From RGIG426 sp045598965 (lineage in GTDB: Bacteria; Bacillota; Clostridia; Oscillospirales; Acutalibacteraceae), in contig JAZRVH010000014.1 of the NCBI GenBank assembly GCA_045598965.1, forward strand, positions 1-7,163: DNA of 7,163 nucleotides. The letters are read 5' to 3'. Below are positions 1 to 5,700 of this stretch, piece after piece; position 1 is the stretch's first letter, and each line of letters opens with the position of its first letter. The notes beneath the pieces are model-generated. The model saw nothing but the letters and a program-made list of their open reading frames with translations. It was not told the DNA's origin and made no database searches. The position numbers and the translations under genes are program-made.

Positions 1-1
1 C

Positions 2-502
2 AATGTCGGCGGCCTGCCGAAAGATTTGCAATTTGAGCTCGTTGGGCCGCTGAAATACCTGTTTAAGGATGAAGTCCGTGCCTGCGGTAAAGCCCTGGGT
101 CTTCCGGATTCCATGGTCTTCCGTCAACCGTTCCCCGGCCCGGGCCTCGGTGTCCGTTGCCTCGGCGCCATCACCCGTGAGCGCCTTGCGATGGTGCGCG
201 AATCCGATGCGATTTTGCGCGAGGAATTTGAGAAAGCCGGTCTTAACGGCAAAGTGTGGCAGTATTTCACCGTCGTGCCGGATATGACCTCCGTCGGTGT
301 GCGCAATAACGGCCGTGTGGACGAATATCCCGTCATCATTCGTGCCGTCAACACCGTGGATGCGATGACCGCCACCGTCGAGCCGCCGCATTGGAAGGTG
401 CTCAAAAAGATTACCGACCGCATCCTGGCGGAAGTCCCCGGCGTCAACCGCGTCCTCTACGATATGTCCCCGAAACCCGTCGCTACGATTGAGTGGGAAT
501 AA
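2..502 (+). CDS. guaA: GMP synthase (glutamine-hydrolysing), C-terminal part
   Basis: GMP synthase makes GMP from XMP, ATP and glutamine in the cytoplasm, the last step of guanine nucleotide synthesis. The reading frame is open from base 2, so the gene enters from outside the window. The 166 residues present correspond to the end of the ATP-pyrophosphatase domain and the dimerisation domain (GMP_synt_C); the full enzyme is usually a little over 500 residues. Family hallmarks are NVGGLPKDLQFELVGPL at the start, FRQPFPGPGLGVRCLG at about residues 40-55, and the terminal YDMSPKPVATIEWE just before the TAA. The frame ends exactly where the family ends, so the 3' end is intact. It is markedly GC-rich compared with everything to its right. 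It is the only clear housekeeping gene here and is transcribed towards the accessory genes, which lie on the opposite strand. Confidence 0.97.
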   Translation, partial: NVGGLPKDLQFELVGPLKYLFKDEVRACGKALGLPDSMVFRQPFPGPGLGVRCLGAITRERLAMVRESDAILREEFEKAGLNGKVWQYFTVVPDMTSVGVRNNGRVDEYPVIIRAVNTVDAMTATVEPPHWKVLKKITDRILAEVPGVNRVLYDMSPKPVATIEWE

Positions 503-503
503 T
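485..503 (+). other. Candidate attachment site at the guaA 3' end
   Basis: The last codons of guaA (encoding TIEWE and the TAA, bases 485-502) are known in many bacteria as a target where tyrosine recombinases insert genomic islands, with the recombination core in the GAGTGGGAA segment (491-499). The sequence fits that target. No integrase gene and no second copy of the core were seen in the window, so I infer only that the site exists and that the DNA to its right looks accessory. It could equally be an empty site. Confidence 0.35.
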
Positions 504-540
504 TAACGCAAATCAAGAAACCCACTTGTATCAACGGTTT

Positions 541-665
541 GCGGATTTGCAAATCCCGCTTTGATAACAAAATGATAACAGTATTTGAAACGCCGTTATT
601 CTGTCTCCCGAGCGGTTTCGGGGTTATCAGAATAAAAACGGTGTGGATTTCAAGTGCCGAAACCG
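541..665. repeat. Cluster of short inverted and direct repeats downstream of guaA
   Basis: This non-coding stretch holds three sets of small repeats. A 14-nt perfect palindrome, GGATTTGCAAATCC, lies at 543-556. TGATAACA occurs at 562-569 and 573-580, one helical turn apart, and GTTATCA, the inverse of its first seven bases, at 623-629. A 9-bp inverted repeat, CGGTTTCGG at 613-621 and CCGAAACCG at 657-665, could fold into a long-loop hairpin. No convincing gene covers the stretch. Clusters like this are typical of recombinase arm sites or of a degraded element end, but no recombinase is present, so the role is unknown. The repeats are directly visible; a function is not. Confidence 0.5.
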
Positions 666-680
666 TATAATCAGACGAAG

Positions 681-719
681 AAAGCCCGTAGCTGTGCAAA
701 ACACAGTTACGGGCTTTTT
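681..719 (+). terminator. Strong intrinsic terminator, probably bidirectional
   Basis: AAAGCCCGTAGCTGTG (681-696) pairs with CACAGTTACGGGCTTT (702-717) around a short CAAAA-type loop, with one internal mismatch. On the plus strand it is followed by T-rich sequence to about 733, giving a good rho-independent terminator for transcripts coming from guaA, 180 nt upstream. On the minus strand the stem is followed by a weaker T/C-rich tail, so it may also end transcripts leaving the 727-1189 region. It lies only about 10 nt past the stop codon at 727. Confidence 0.88.
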
Positions 720-726
720 GTCGTTT

Positions 727-1119
727 TTATTTTAATGTGTCCTTGAACGCTTCCGTCATAGAATCGCTCAACTCTTTGGACGGCACTTTTACAAATCCGC
801 TTTCGGCATCAAACTTCGGATAGTTGTAACGCCATTTGTCATATTCCTCTTTGGAGATTTCGCCGGACTTGTATCTTGCAGACTGTTCTGCCCAAGCAGA
901 AATCATTTCCGCGAAAGAAGCATCGGCAGCGTTTCCTTTATCAAAGTGCAACTGCACTTCCCCATCGACGATATCCGTTTTGAGACCGTAAAGGTCTTCC
1001 AACGCAAACAATGTGTGCATTAAACCGAGATCGCTGTCAATATCCGGAACAGACAACGCCAACGGCGACACTTCCAGCACTCCGGCGAGCGTTTCCGTTA
1101 AATTCGGCGGCAGAAGCAC
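727..1119 (-). pseudogene. Truncated XRE-family regulator, C-terminal part only (no helix-turn-helix)
   Basis: The frame is open for about 130 codons. Its start would be a GTG at 1119-1117, directly preceded in frame by TGA (1122-1120). From memory, the stretch VSPLALSVPDIDS followed by GLMHTLFALEDLYGL and, near residues 85-100, GEISKEEYDKWRYNYP is characteristic of the part following the DNA-binding domain in XRE-type regulators of Clostridia. In those proteins it follows an N-terminal helix-turn-helix of about 55-60 residues. Here only the last HTH helix (LTETLAGVLEVSP) remains; the recognition helices are absent. Upstream DNA instead encodes a signal peptide in another frame. No ribosome binding site suits the GTG. 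I read it as the leftover 3' half of a regulator gene joined to foreign DNA. Alternatives are an indel in a secreted protein gene, or a free-standing effector-domain protein. Confidence 0.7.
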
Positions 1120-1189
1120 TCATCGACCCGACGGCAACCAGCATCGCCAGCATACAGATGACGGTCAACATACAAAACAGTTTTTTCAT
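1037..1189 (-). CDS. Small ORF: Sec signal peptide running into an out-of-frame regulator remnant
   Basis: The ATG at 1189-1187 has an excellent ribosome binding site (AAAGGAGGAG, 6-7 nt upstream). The 50-residue product begins MKKLFCMLTVICMLAMLVAV and continues to GSMSASAA: a short basic N-terminus, a hydrophobic core at about residues 4-21 and an Ala-Ser-Ala signal-peptidase site near residues 25-27. After the cleavage site only about 22 unlikely residues (Arg/Gly/Val-rich, ending CSGY) follow before TGA at 1039-1037. They are the truncated regulator gene read in the wrong frame. The translation start and signal sequence look genuine, so this was probably the beginning of a secreted-protein gene whose body was lost. 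It may still be translated to a short secreted peptide, but I would not assign a function. A single-base indel in one long secreted protein is the alternative. Confidence 0.6.
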   Translation of the reverse strand: MKKLFCMLTVICMLAMLVAVGSMSASAAEFNGNARRSAGSVAVGVVCSGY

Positions 1190-1248
1190 AAAAAACTCCT
1201 CCTTTATTGGTGGTTTCTATTACCATAACGAACGAGCGAGCAAATGTA

Positions 1249-1273
1249 TTGGAAAAAATTGAAATTTTTCCAA
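1249..1273. repeat. 25-nt inverted repeat, possible operator or 5'-UTR hairpin
   Basis: TTGGAAAAA (1249-1257) and TTTTTCCAA (1265-1273) are perfect 9-bp inverted arms around a 7-nt centre. The element lies between the candidate -10 box (1286-1281) and the ribosome binding site of the signal-peptide ORF (start at 1189). It would therefore cover the transcription start and the first transcribed bases. Such placement suits a repressor operator. As RNA it would be an A/U-rich, weak hairpin. No regulator for it is intact in the window. Confidence 0.5.
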
Positions 1274-1280
1274 CAATTTC

Positions 1281-1305
1281 ATTATATCCCCCCGAAAAAA
1301 GTCAA
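1281..1305 (-). promoter_or_regulatory. Candidate promoter for the 1189 signal-peptide ORF
   Basis: On the minus strand TTGACT (1305-1300) is followed by a G-rich spacer and a perfect TATAAT (1286-1281). Both boxes are good, but the spacer is only 13 nt, shorter than the usual 16-18, so a standard sigma-A promoter would be weak or would need help. It lies in the 154-nt gap between the LRR gene and the signal-peptide ORF, about 90 nt upstream of that ATG. No strong terminator was seen between the LRR stop codon and this point, so readthrough from the operon is also possible. Confidence 0.4.
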
Positions 1306-1343
1306 GGATTTGTCATCCGTGTTTTGGTAGCAATAAAAAAATA

Positions 1344-2345
1344 TTATTCCACCGCCTCAAATGTCATCCCGTTTTCTTTGGCGTATTGCGCGGCATACGA
1401 GTCAGCGGGTGCTTTGATGACCACATCCGGGCGACATCCGTAGAACGCATCGTCACCGATATAAGTAACCGAGTTTCCCATCGTAACGGATTTCAAGTTG
1501 CCCATATTCGCAAAAGCACGGTCGCCGACGATTTTGAGCGAATCCGGAAGCACCAAATCGTAAATCGGAATTTGAAGTCCCAACGCCTGTGTGGACAGTA
1601 TCGTTACCGGCACGCCGTCGATTTCCGACGGAATCACCGCCGGTTCTTTCAGCGCCACCGTGCCGAAATCGGCGCGTATCACCGCGCATACCGGTTCTCC
1701 CTCATACAGCACAGTGCTGTACGTGGCGCTGAAAATTTCCTGCCGAAAGTTTTTATCCAATACCACCTTGATGGTGTCGCCGAGTACCTCCGGTTCGGGC
1801 TTCGGCGTGTATTCCTCGACGGGGATACCGTTGTCCTTTGCAAATTGCTCGGCATACGAGCCGGGCTCGGCGTGAACGGTGAATTTTCCGCAATCTTCAA
1901 ACGCAAGCGTGTCGATACTTTTGACCGTTGCCGGAATATACACGTCGGTAAGATCCTCACACCGCACAACGGCTTCTTTTTCAATGCGTTTAAGTCCAAC
2001 GGGAAGCGTCAGCGTTTTTAAGTTGAAACAATCCGCAAACGCACAGTATCCGATACTCTCTACCGGGATTTCGCTGTTCTCTGCCGGAACGGTGGCGGTT
2101 TCAAAATAGAAATCCTCTCCGTTATAGCCTGCCAAGGTAAAGCTTGGGTTTCCGTTTTCGGAAACCAGCGAAAGCATATACATACCATCAAATGTCGGAA
2201 TCGGCGCTTCTTTTTCGGCGGCTTGCAACGCCTCATGTTTCGGGGCAACAATGGTACGATGAGCGACCTCTGCTCCACAAAACGCTAAAAGTACAAACAC
2301 CGCCGCCACAATCCAAGCTCGTTTTCGGATGAGTTTACTTTTCAC
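1344..2345 (-). CDS. BspA-like leucine-rich-repeat protein, membrane-anchored or secreted
   Basis: The 333-residue product starts at a GTG (2345-2343) inside the end of the ATPase gene, with GGAGGGG 7 nt upstream; the genes overlap by 11 nt, pointing to coupled translation. A basic N-terminus (KSKLIRKRA) and a hydrophobic segment at about residues 11-26 act as a signal peptide or anchor. LAFC at 20-23 is a poor lipobox. The exterior part holds two copies of one module, about 91-179 and 239-333. Each has LRR_5 repeats (for example IGYCAFADCFNLKTLTLP, and VGDRAFANMGNLKSVTMGN) and ends in a matching capping segment: GSYAEQFAKDNGIP at 162-175 and DSYAAQYAKENGMT at 315-328. A Pro/Glu-rich linker (PKPEPE) lies between the copies. 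LRR_5 proteins bind proteins or surface ligands and are not usually enzymes. Its place as last gene of an ABC operon suggests an extracytoplasmic accessory or ligand-binding role; that is inference. Confidence 0.88.
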   Translation of the reverse strand: MKSKLIRKRAWIVAAVFVLLAFCGAEVAHRTIVAPKHEALQAAEKEAPIPTFDGMYMLSLVSENGNPSFTLAGYNGEDFYFETATVPAENSEIPVESIGYCAFADCFNLKTLTLPVGLKRIEKEAVVRCEDLTDVYIPATVKSIDTLAFEDCGKFTVHAEPGSYAEQFAKDNGIPVEEYTPKPEPEVLGDTIKVVLDKNFRQEIFSATYSTVLYEGEPVCAVIRADFGTVALKEPAVIPSEIDGVPVTILSTQALGLQIPIYDLVLPDSLKIVGDRAFANMGNLKSVTMGNSVTYIGDDAFYGCRPDVVIKAPADSYAAQYAKENGMTFEAVE

Positions 2346-2958
2346 GCAGCGTCCCCTCCGATACCTTCAAAATCACGTCGCACATCTCTTTCAAATCTTC
2401 CTCGTGGTGGGTGGCGACCAACACCAACGCCCCGCGCTCTTTTTCTTCCCGAATGACTGTGTAGATGCGCTTGACACCGTCCTCGTCTAATGCATTGGTC
2501 GGCTCGTCAAGCAAAAGGATATCCTGCTTTTCAAAAATCGCTTGGGCGATGTTGAGCCGTTGTTTCATTCCGAGCGAATATTTCCGCACTTTGAGAGGGG
2601 AATCCAAGCCGACACGATCGAGTGCGTTCTTGATATCCTCATCGGTGGCAATCTTTTTGATGTCCGCAAGCAATTTCAAATTGTCGAAACCGGTATACTG
2701 CGGCAACAACGACATACTCTCAATCACAATTCCGGCATTCGGCGGAAACGAGATATCCTTGTGCAGTTGTTTCCCGTCGATCCACACCTCGCCCTCATCC
2801 GGCACAATCAGCCCAGCAACGGCACGAAGCAGCATCGTTTTTCCCGAGCCATTCGGCCCGCAAAGCCCATATACCTTGCCGGATTCAAACGTGTAGTCAA
2901 TATCGTTCAGAACAAGCCGTCCGGAAAGCCGTTTGGATACGTGTTTCAGTTGTACCAT
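2335..2958 (-). CDS. ABC transporter ATP-binding protein (ABC-2 exporter type)
   Basis: This 207-residue cytoplasmic protein hydrolyses ATP to drive a membrane transporter, most probably that formed by the three upstream membrane proteins. All core motifs are present: Walker A GPNGSGKT (34-41), signature SLGMKQR (128-134, in place of the classical LSGGQ and typical of ABC-2 drug and peptide exporters), Walker B DILLLDEP (146-153), D-loop NALD (155-158) and the switch histidine in ATHH (182-185). At the Q-loop position there is glutamate (IES, Glu80) rather than glutamine, as in bacitracin or lantibiotic-resistance ATPases of the BcrA group. The protein is short and has no C-terminal extension. 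The ATG (2958) has AAAGGAG 8-9 nt upstream and lies 17 nt after the preceding gene; its 3' end overlaps the LRR gene. The substrate cannot be inferred. Confidence 0.96.
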   Translation of the reverse strand: MVQLKHVSKRLSGRLVLNDIDYTFESGKVYGLCGPNGSGKTMLLRAVAGLIVPDEGEVWIDGKQLHKDISFPPNAGIVIESMSLLPQYTGFDNLKLLADIKKIATDEDIKNALDRVGLDSPLKVRKYSLGMKQRLNIAQAIFEKQDILLLDEPTNALDEDGVKRIYTVIREEKERGALVLVATHHEEDLKEMCDVILKVSEGTLREK

Positions 2959-2975
2959 CCTTCATTCTCCTTTGT

Positions 2976-3692
2976 TCAAAAAATATCGATTTTGGAAAAT
3001 CGCCGTTTACTTGCAAAAAACAATATCCCGTTGGCGACGACGGCAAACACAAGCGCTGCCGGAAATATCGCCTCGCCGTGGGTGGCGCCGTTTTGTTCGC
3101 CGTAAAGAAGCGCAGGAAACAACAGAAACAACGCTCCAGGTGCTCGTTGCCACAGTTGCAAGCCCTGTGCCATATAGCAAGACGAAAAGAGATATGCGAG
3201 AATCCCCAACGTCACGACGTTAGACGGGAAAAAGAATTCCAAATATAGTTGTAGCTGCAAAAGCAGAAAGGTCATCAGAAAAAACACCGCAAGCGCCGGG
3301 AAAAGTCCTTGCTCCACCGGCTCCAGCTTTTTGCCGAGCAACAGCGACAAGCCGCCTTGCACAGCAACAAACGCCAGCGTTTCGAGCAAAAGTTTTCCCT
3401 CCACCCGAAGTAATAACTTCGTTTTGGAATAGCGACGAATAATCATCAACTTGCCGTAACCGTACAAAATGTCTTCCATCGAACCGCTTTCGTAAAACAA
3501 CATAAACGCCAATGGTCCCAAGATAAAAAGCCAATACAGCCCCATCACCTGCACGGAAAAATCATAATTGCGACTGATTCCCACAAAGAAGCTGTGTTGA
3601 TAAAAGGCTTCCGGCAAACGTAGGATAGAGACAAAGTGAAATCCCACCGCAACACACAACAAAAACGCCACAAGCCGTTTGTTTTGCTTCAT
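2976..3692 (-). CDS. ABC-2-type permease subunit, third membrane protein of the operon
   Basis: The 238-residue hydrophobic protein has about six or seven membrane segments, near residues 7-24, 50-67, 100-119, 128-152, 158-176, 186-198 and 209-227. I start it at ATG 3692-3690 (MKQNKR), which overlaps the previous stop in an ATGA arrangement and has AAAGGA 12 nt upstream. A longer GTG start at 3725 is possible but lies inside the upstream gene. Between segments 2 and 3 is a charged cytoplasmic stretch, ESGSMEDILYGYGKLMIIRR (68-87), with the E-D-x3-GY pattern also seen in the operon's first membrane protein; such loops contact the ATPase in ABC-2 permeases. The C-terminus is basic (KRRFSK), hence likely inside. 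No known substrate-specific family is recognised. It is best read as a transmembrane partner of the following ATPase. Confidence 0.82.
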   Translation of the reverse strand: MKQNKRLVAFLLCVAVGFHFVSILRLPEAFYQHSFFVGISRNYDFSVQVMGLYWLFILGPLAFMLFYESGSMEDILYGYGKLMIIRRYSKTKLLLRVEGKLLLETLAFVAVQGGLSLLLGKKLEPVEQGLFPALAVFFLMTFLLLQLQLYLEFFFPSNVVTLGILAYLFSSCYMAQGLQLWQRAPGALFLLFPALLYGEQNGATHGEAIFPAALVFAVVANGILFFASKRRFSKIDIF

Positions 3693-4426
3693 ACGGTTAA
3701 CACATCCTTTCGCCGAAACAGCCACACAACAACCGCCGCCAAAACGCCGTCTGCAACCAAAGAGCGCAGATACGCAAGCGGCAGTTCCGACATCTTCGTT
3801 ACTCCTGCCATCAGATACGGAAGCACCACCGCGTCATAAAACGGGAAATACAGAACAGAAACCCGGTCGGCGGCGTAATACAGCAAAAGGCAAACGGCAA
3901 GCGCAGCAAACGGTGCAAAGGTTTTTTTCATAAATACATTCGCCAAAAGCAACAACAGTCCGAGCCGGAAAAAGAACAACCATTCCGCGAAAAAGTCCGC
4001 CGCCGAAAAGAGATAAAATCCGTACTGCGACGGCAGAGCCGTACCGAACAGCAGCGTTGTTCCCGCCAAATGGATTCCCTCTAACACCGCCGCGAATTCC
4101 GCCGCAAACAGTAAAAGCGACCACACATCCGCGTTGATGGCGGAAAGACGAGAACGCCGCCGCAATAAAAACATCGGCGAAAACGACAGCGGTAAACGAG
4201 TGGCGAGAAGCAAAAACGCGATGCAAAAGAGCTGCATATTGTTGGAAATGCGAATAAAGTTGTTATACTCCACCACTACCGTCCGAAAGGTCCTTTCGAC
4301 GTTTTCGCCACGCTCAATATTGCGCTTGTAAATCGGCAGCGTTACCGCCGCAAACACCACCGCCAGCACAACGGCGGTGATCAGTATCGCTTTTAGTCGC
4401 TCGCGGCGATTATGCGTGTTGAGCAT
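3689..4426 (-). CDS. Multi-spanning membrane protein, likely ABC-2 permease subunit
   Basis: The 245-residue product starts at ATG 4426-4424 (MLNTHNRRERLK), inside the end of the upstream gene (17-nt overlap), with GAGG 7 nt upstream. A longer start at 4510 would lie deep in that gene and is unlikely. Membrane segments are near residues 12-31, 65-80, 101-120, 145-163, 170-184 and 222-236, and a polar loop of about 33 residues (32-64) follows the first, presumably outside. It lacks the E-D-x3-GY pattern of its neighbours. However, LLRRRSRLS (87-95) with LLLFAAEFAAV (104-114) aligns without gaps with IIRRYSKTK and LLLETLAFVAV of the next protein, which suggests distant paralogy. The C-terminus is basic (FRRKD). 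Function is inferred from topology and position in the operon; no specific family was recognised. Confidence 0.78.
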   Translation of the reverse strand: MLNTHNRRERLKAILITAVVLAVVFAAVTLPIYKRNIERGENVERTFRTVVVEYNNFIRISNNMQLFCIAFLLLATRLPLSFSPMFLLRRRSRLSAINADVWSLLLFAAEFAAVLEGIHLAGTTLLFGTALPSQYGFYLFSAADFFAEWLFFFRLGLLLLLANVFMKKTFAPFAALAVCLLLYYAADRVSVLYFPFYDAVVLPYLMAGVTKMSELPLAYLRSLVADGVLAAVVVWLFRRKDVLTV

Positions 4427-5246
4427 ACGCGCCACCTCGGTTTTGTTTCTTTTTGAGAAGGTCGTTCCACTCAAAATAATAGAGTGTGCCACCCACCAAA
4501 ACAGCAGCAAGATTGAACCCGATCACCATCAGCACCGCGGTTTTTGAATACGACATCGGATACTCGCAAAACGGTTGAAGTGCCAGCATTACCGAGCGTT
4601 CCATGGAAAACGGGATATACCACATTAGATACACAAGCGGATACACGACATAGCCGTTATGCAATCCGATAGAAAGCGCTACCGCTCCCGCTGCCACAAC
4701 GCCGGTCAAAAGCGAGGCAAACACAATATACAACCACTCCGTGCGTTGTAAATGGGAAAACATATTGGCCATCCACGTCGGTGCATCCGTCGGGTCGTAC
4801 GCGCCGAAATCGGTGCCGCCGCGAAATGTAACGGCACAGAGCCCTGCGTTAAACGCGAGCGAAAGAAACATCGTTAAAAACGCAAAACCGAAACCGTAGG
4901 CAATGTTAAAGAAAAAATACCGTTTTCGTCCAAAGTGCAACATCAATACATTACGATATCCGCATTTTACATCCTCCACACAGCCGTCTCCCAGCAAAAT
5001 CAAAAAATACAGTGGCAAAAACCAAAACAGAAGACGGTGCACCGGAAGATCTCCACCTTGATGCGCCAAAAATGTCTCCATCTCCGGCACATAGGTGCTA
5101 ATATATTCAAACCTCACATACGGTTGTAGGTTTTGCAAAAAATCCAAAAACGGGAACAGAAAGAGCAATACGAGCACCGCCCGTTTCAGCGGATGGCTCA
5201 AAATGCGTTTGGTTTGAAATCCTATAAAATGGTGTTTTGGGAACAT
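4410..5246 (-). CDS. ABC-2-type permease subunit, first gene of the operon
   Basis: The 278-residue hydrophobic protein has membrane segments near residues 22-38, 71-87, 110-138, 171-195, 199-213 and 236-258. A soluble stretch at about 39-70 after the first helix is presumably outside. I chose ATG 5246-5244 (MFPKHHF) because AAGGAGGGTGA, a near-perfect Shine-Dalgarno sequence, lies about 10 nt upstream. An ATG at 5297 would add 17 polar residues and has only a modest AGGA. After segment 2 comes GDGCVEDVKCGYRNVLML (86-103), then FGRKR (105-109): a cytoplasmic coupling-helix-like loop with the E-D-x3-GY pattern. Residues are rich in Phe and Tyr. The tail, KKKQNRGGAYAQHA, is basic and likely inside. 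Its end overlaps the next gene by 17 nt. It is probably one of the membrane partners of the ATPase; the substrate is unknown. Confidence 0.82.
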   Translation of the reverse strand: MFPKHHFIGFQTKRILSHPLKRAVLVLLFLFPFLDFLQNLQPYVRFEYISTYVPEMETFLAHQGGDLPVHRLLFWFLPLYFLILLGDGCVEDVKCGYRNVLMLHFGRKRYFFFNIAYGFGFAFLTMFLSLAFNAGLCAVTFRGGTDFGAYDPTDAPTWMANMFSHLQRTEWLYIVFASLLTGVVAAGAVALSIGLHNGYVVYPLVYLMWYIPFSMERSVMLALQPFCEYPMSYSKTAVLMVIGFNLAAVLVGGTLYYFEWNDLLKKKQNRGGAYAQHA

Positions 5247-5403
5247 GACACATTCACCCTCCTTCTGTTTATTTGACAATTTAAGGTTGCCATTCATTAC
5301 AAAAAATCCTCATTTTCTTTGCCGCAAAGGTTTTGGAGGTTTTTCTATCTTTCTAAATCCGAAAATTAATCAAAAAAAGAGTTGAGAACATCGATAGCAA
5401 ACG
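5247..5403. other. Leader region upstream of the transporter operon, no gene seen
   Basis: The DNA just upstream of the operon (read on the minus strand) is A/T-rich and holds the Shine-Dalgarno sequence of the first permease and a possible alternative ATG at 5297. Candidate boxes can be found, for example TTGATT near 5375, but none has a good -10 at a proper distance, so the operon promoter is not assigned. It must lie here or within the tnpV remnant. I see no attenuator, riboswitch or inverted repeat that stands out. Confidence 0.4.
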
Positions 5404-5613
5404 CAATTAAATAATCGCAAACTGTATAACTACCTCACCGACATAGACAAGCAAGCCGATGAGATGTTCCAGCGGCTTGTAAGACAACTCGCCGAACACA
5501 GCAGCATTACCGAACAGCTCAAAGCCACCGACCAAATGGAATGGGTCCGGCGTATGAATGCAGTACGAGTGCAAGCGGCGGAGATTGTGAATGGCGAATT
5601 GATTTATGTATAA
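5404..5613 (+). pseudogene. tnpV: TnpV transposon-encoded protein, 3' remnant
   Basis: Reading the plus strand up to TAA at 5611-5613 gives about 68 residues that match the C-terminal half of TnpV, a protein of roughly 110-130 residues carried by Clostridial transposons and integrative elements. Telling pieces are LYNYLTDIDKQADEMFQRLV, then ITEQLKATDQMEWVRRMN and EIVNGELIYV at the end. The frame closes upstream at a TAG (5395-5397). No ATG or ribosome binding site precedes the homology, so the 5' half has been deleted. TnpV's exact biochemical role is not well defined. Its own terminator (5620-5654) is still attached. It is the only plus-strand coding trace right of guaA and separates the transporter operon from the peptidase/methyltransferase pair, marking a past insertion or deletion junction. 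Confidence 0.8.
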
Positions 5614-5619
5614 GAGAAC

Positions 5620-5654
5620 AGCGGCAGGGACAAATCCCTGCCGCTACTTTTTCT
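5620..5654 (+). terminator. Intrinsic terminator of the tnpV remnant
   Basis: AGCGGCAGGGA (5620-5630) and TCCCTGCCGCT (5635-5645) form a perfect 11-bp stem with a CAAA loop, followed by ACTTTTTCTT on the plus strand. It begins 7 nt after the tnpV stop codon and would end plus-strand transcription. On the minus strand the stem is followed by GTTCTCTTA, a poor T-tract, so it would be only a weak barrier between the metallopeptidase gene and the transporter operon downstream. Confidence 0.9.
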
Positions 5655-5700
5655 TGCTTGATAAATGAAAATTACCGTTGTTCTCCATAATATACTTTTG

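Noticed and set aside
457..699. Minus-strand open frame of 80 codons across the guaA end and the repeats
   Set aside because: Part of it is simply the reverse of the guaA 3' end; composition and lack of a ribosome binding site argue against a gene.
1386..2021. Long plus-strand open frame of 211 codons opposite the LRR gene
   Set aside because: It is antisense to a protein with clear LRR repeats and an upstream operon; its product is Arg/His-rich with no motif and no ribosome binding site.
2542..3105. Plus-strand open frame of 187 codons opposite the ATPase and permease
   Set aside because: It lies across two well-supported genes on the other strand, shows no domain and has no suitable translation start.
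3693..3725. Upstream GTG start for the third permease, and the 4427-4510 extension of the second
   Set aside because: Both would lie inside the preceding genes and lack good ribosome binding sites, while ATG starts at 3692 and 4426 have overlap coupling or a GAGG.
5360..5440. Possible -35/-10 pairs for the transporter operon, for example TTGTCT with TATACA within the tnpV remnant
   Set aside because: Only four of six bases match in each box and similar pairs occur by chance in such AT-rich DNA.
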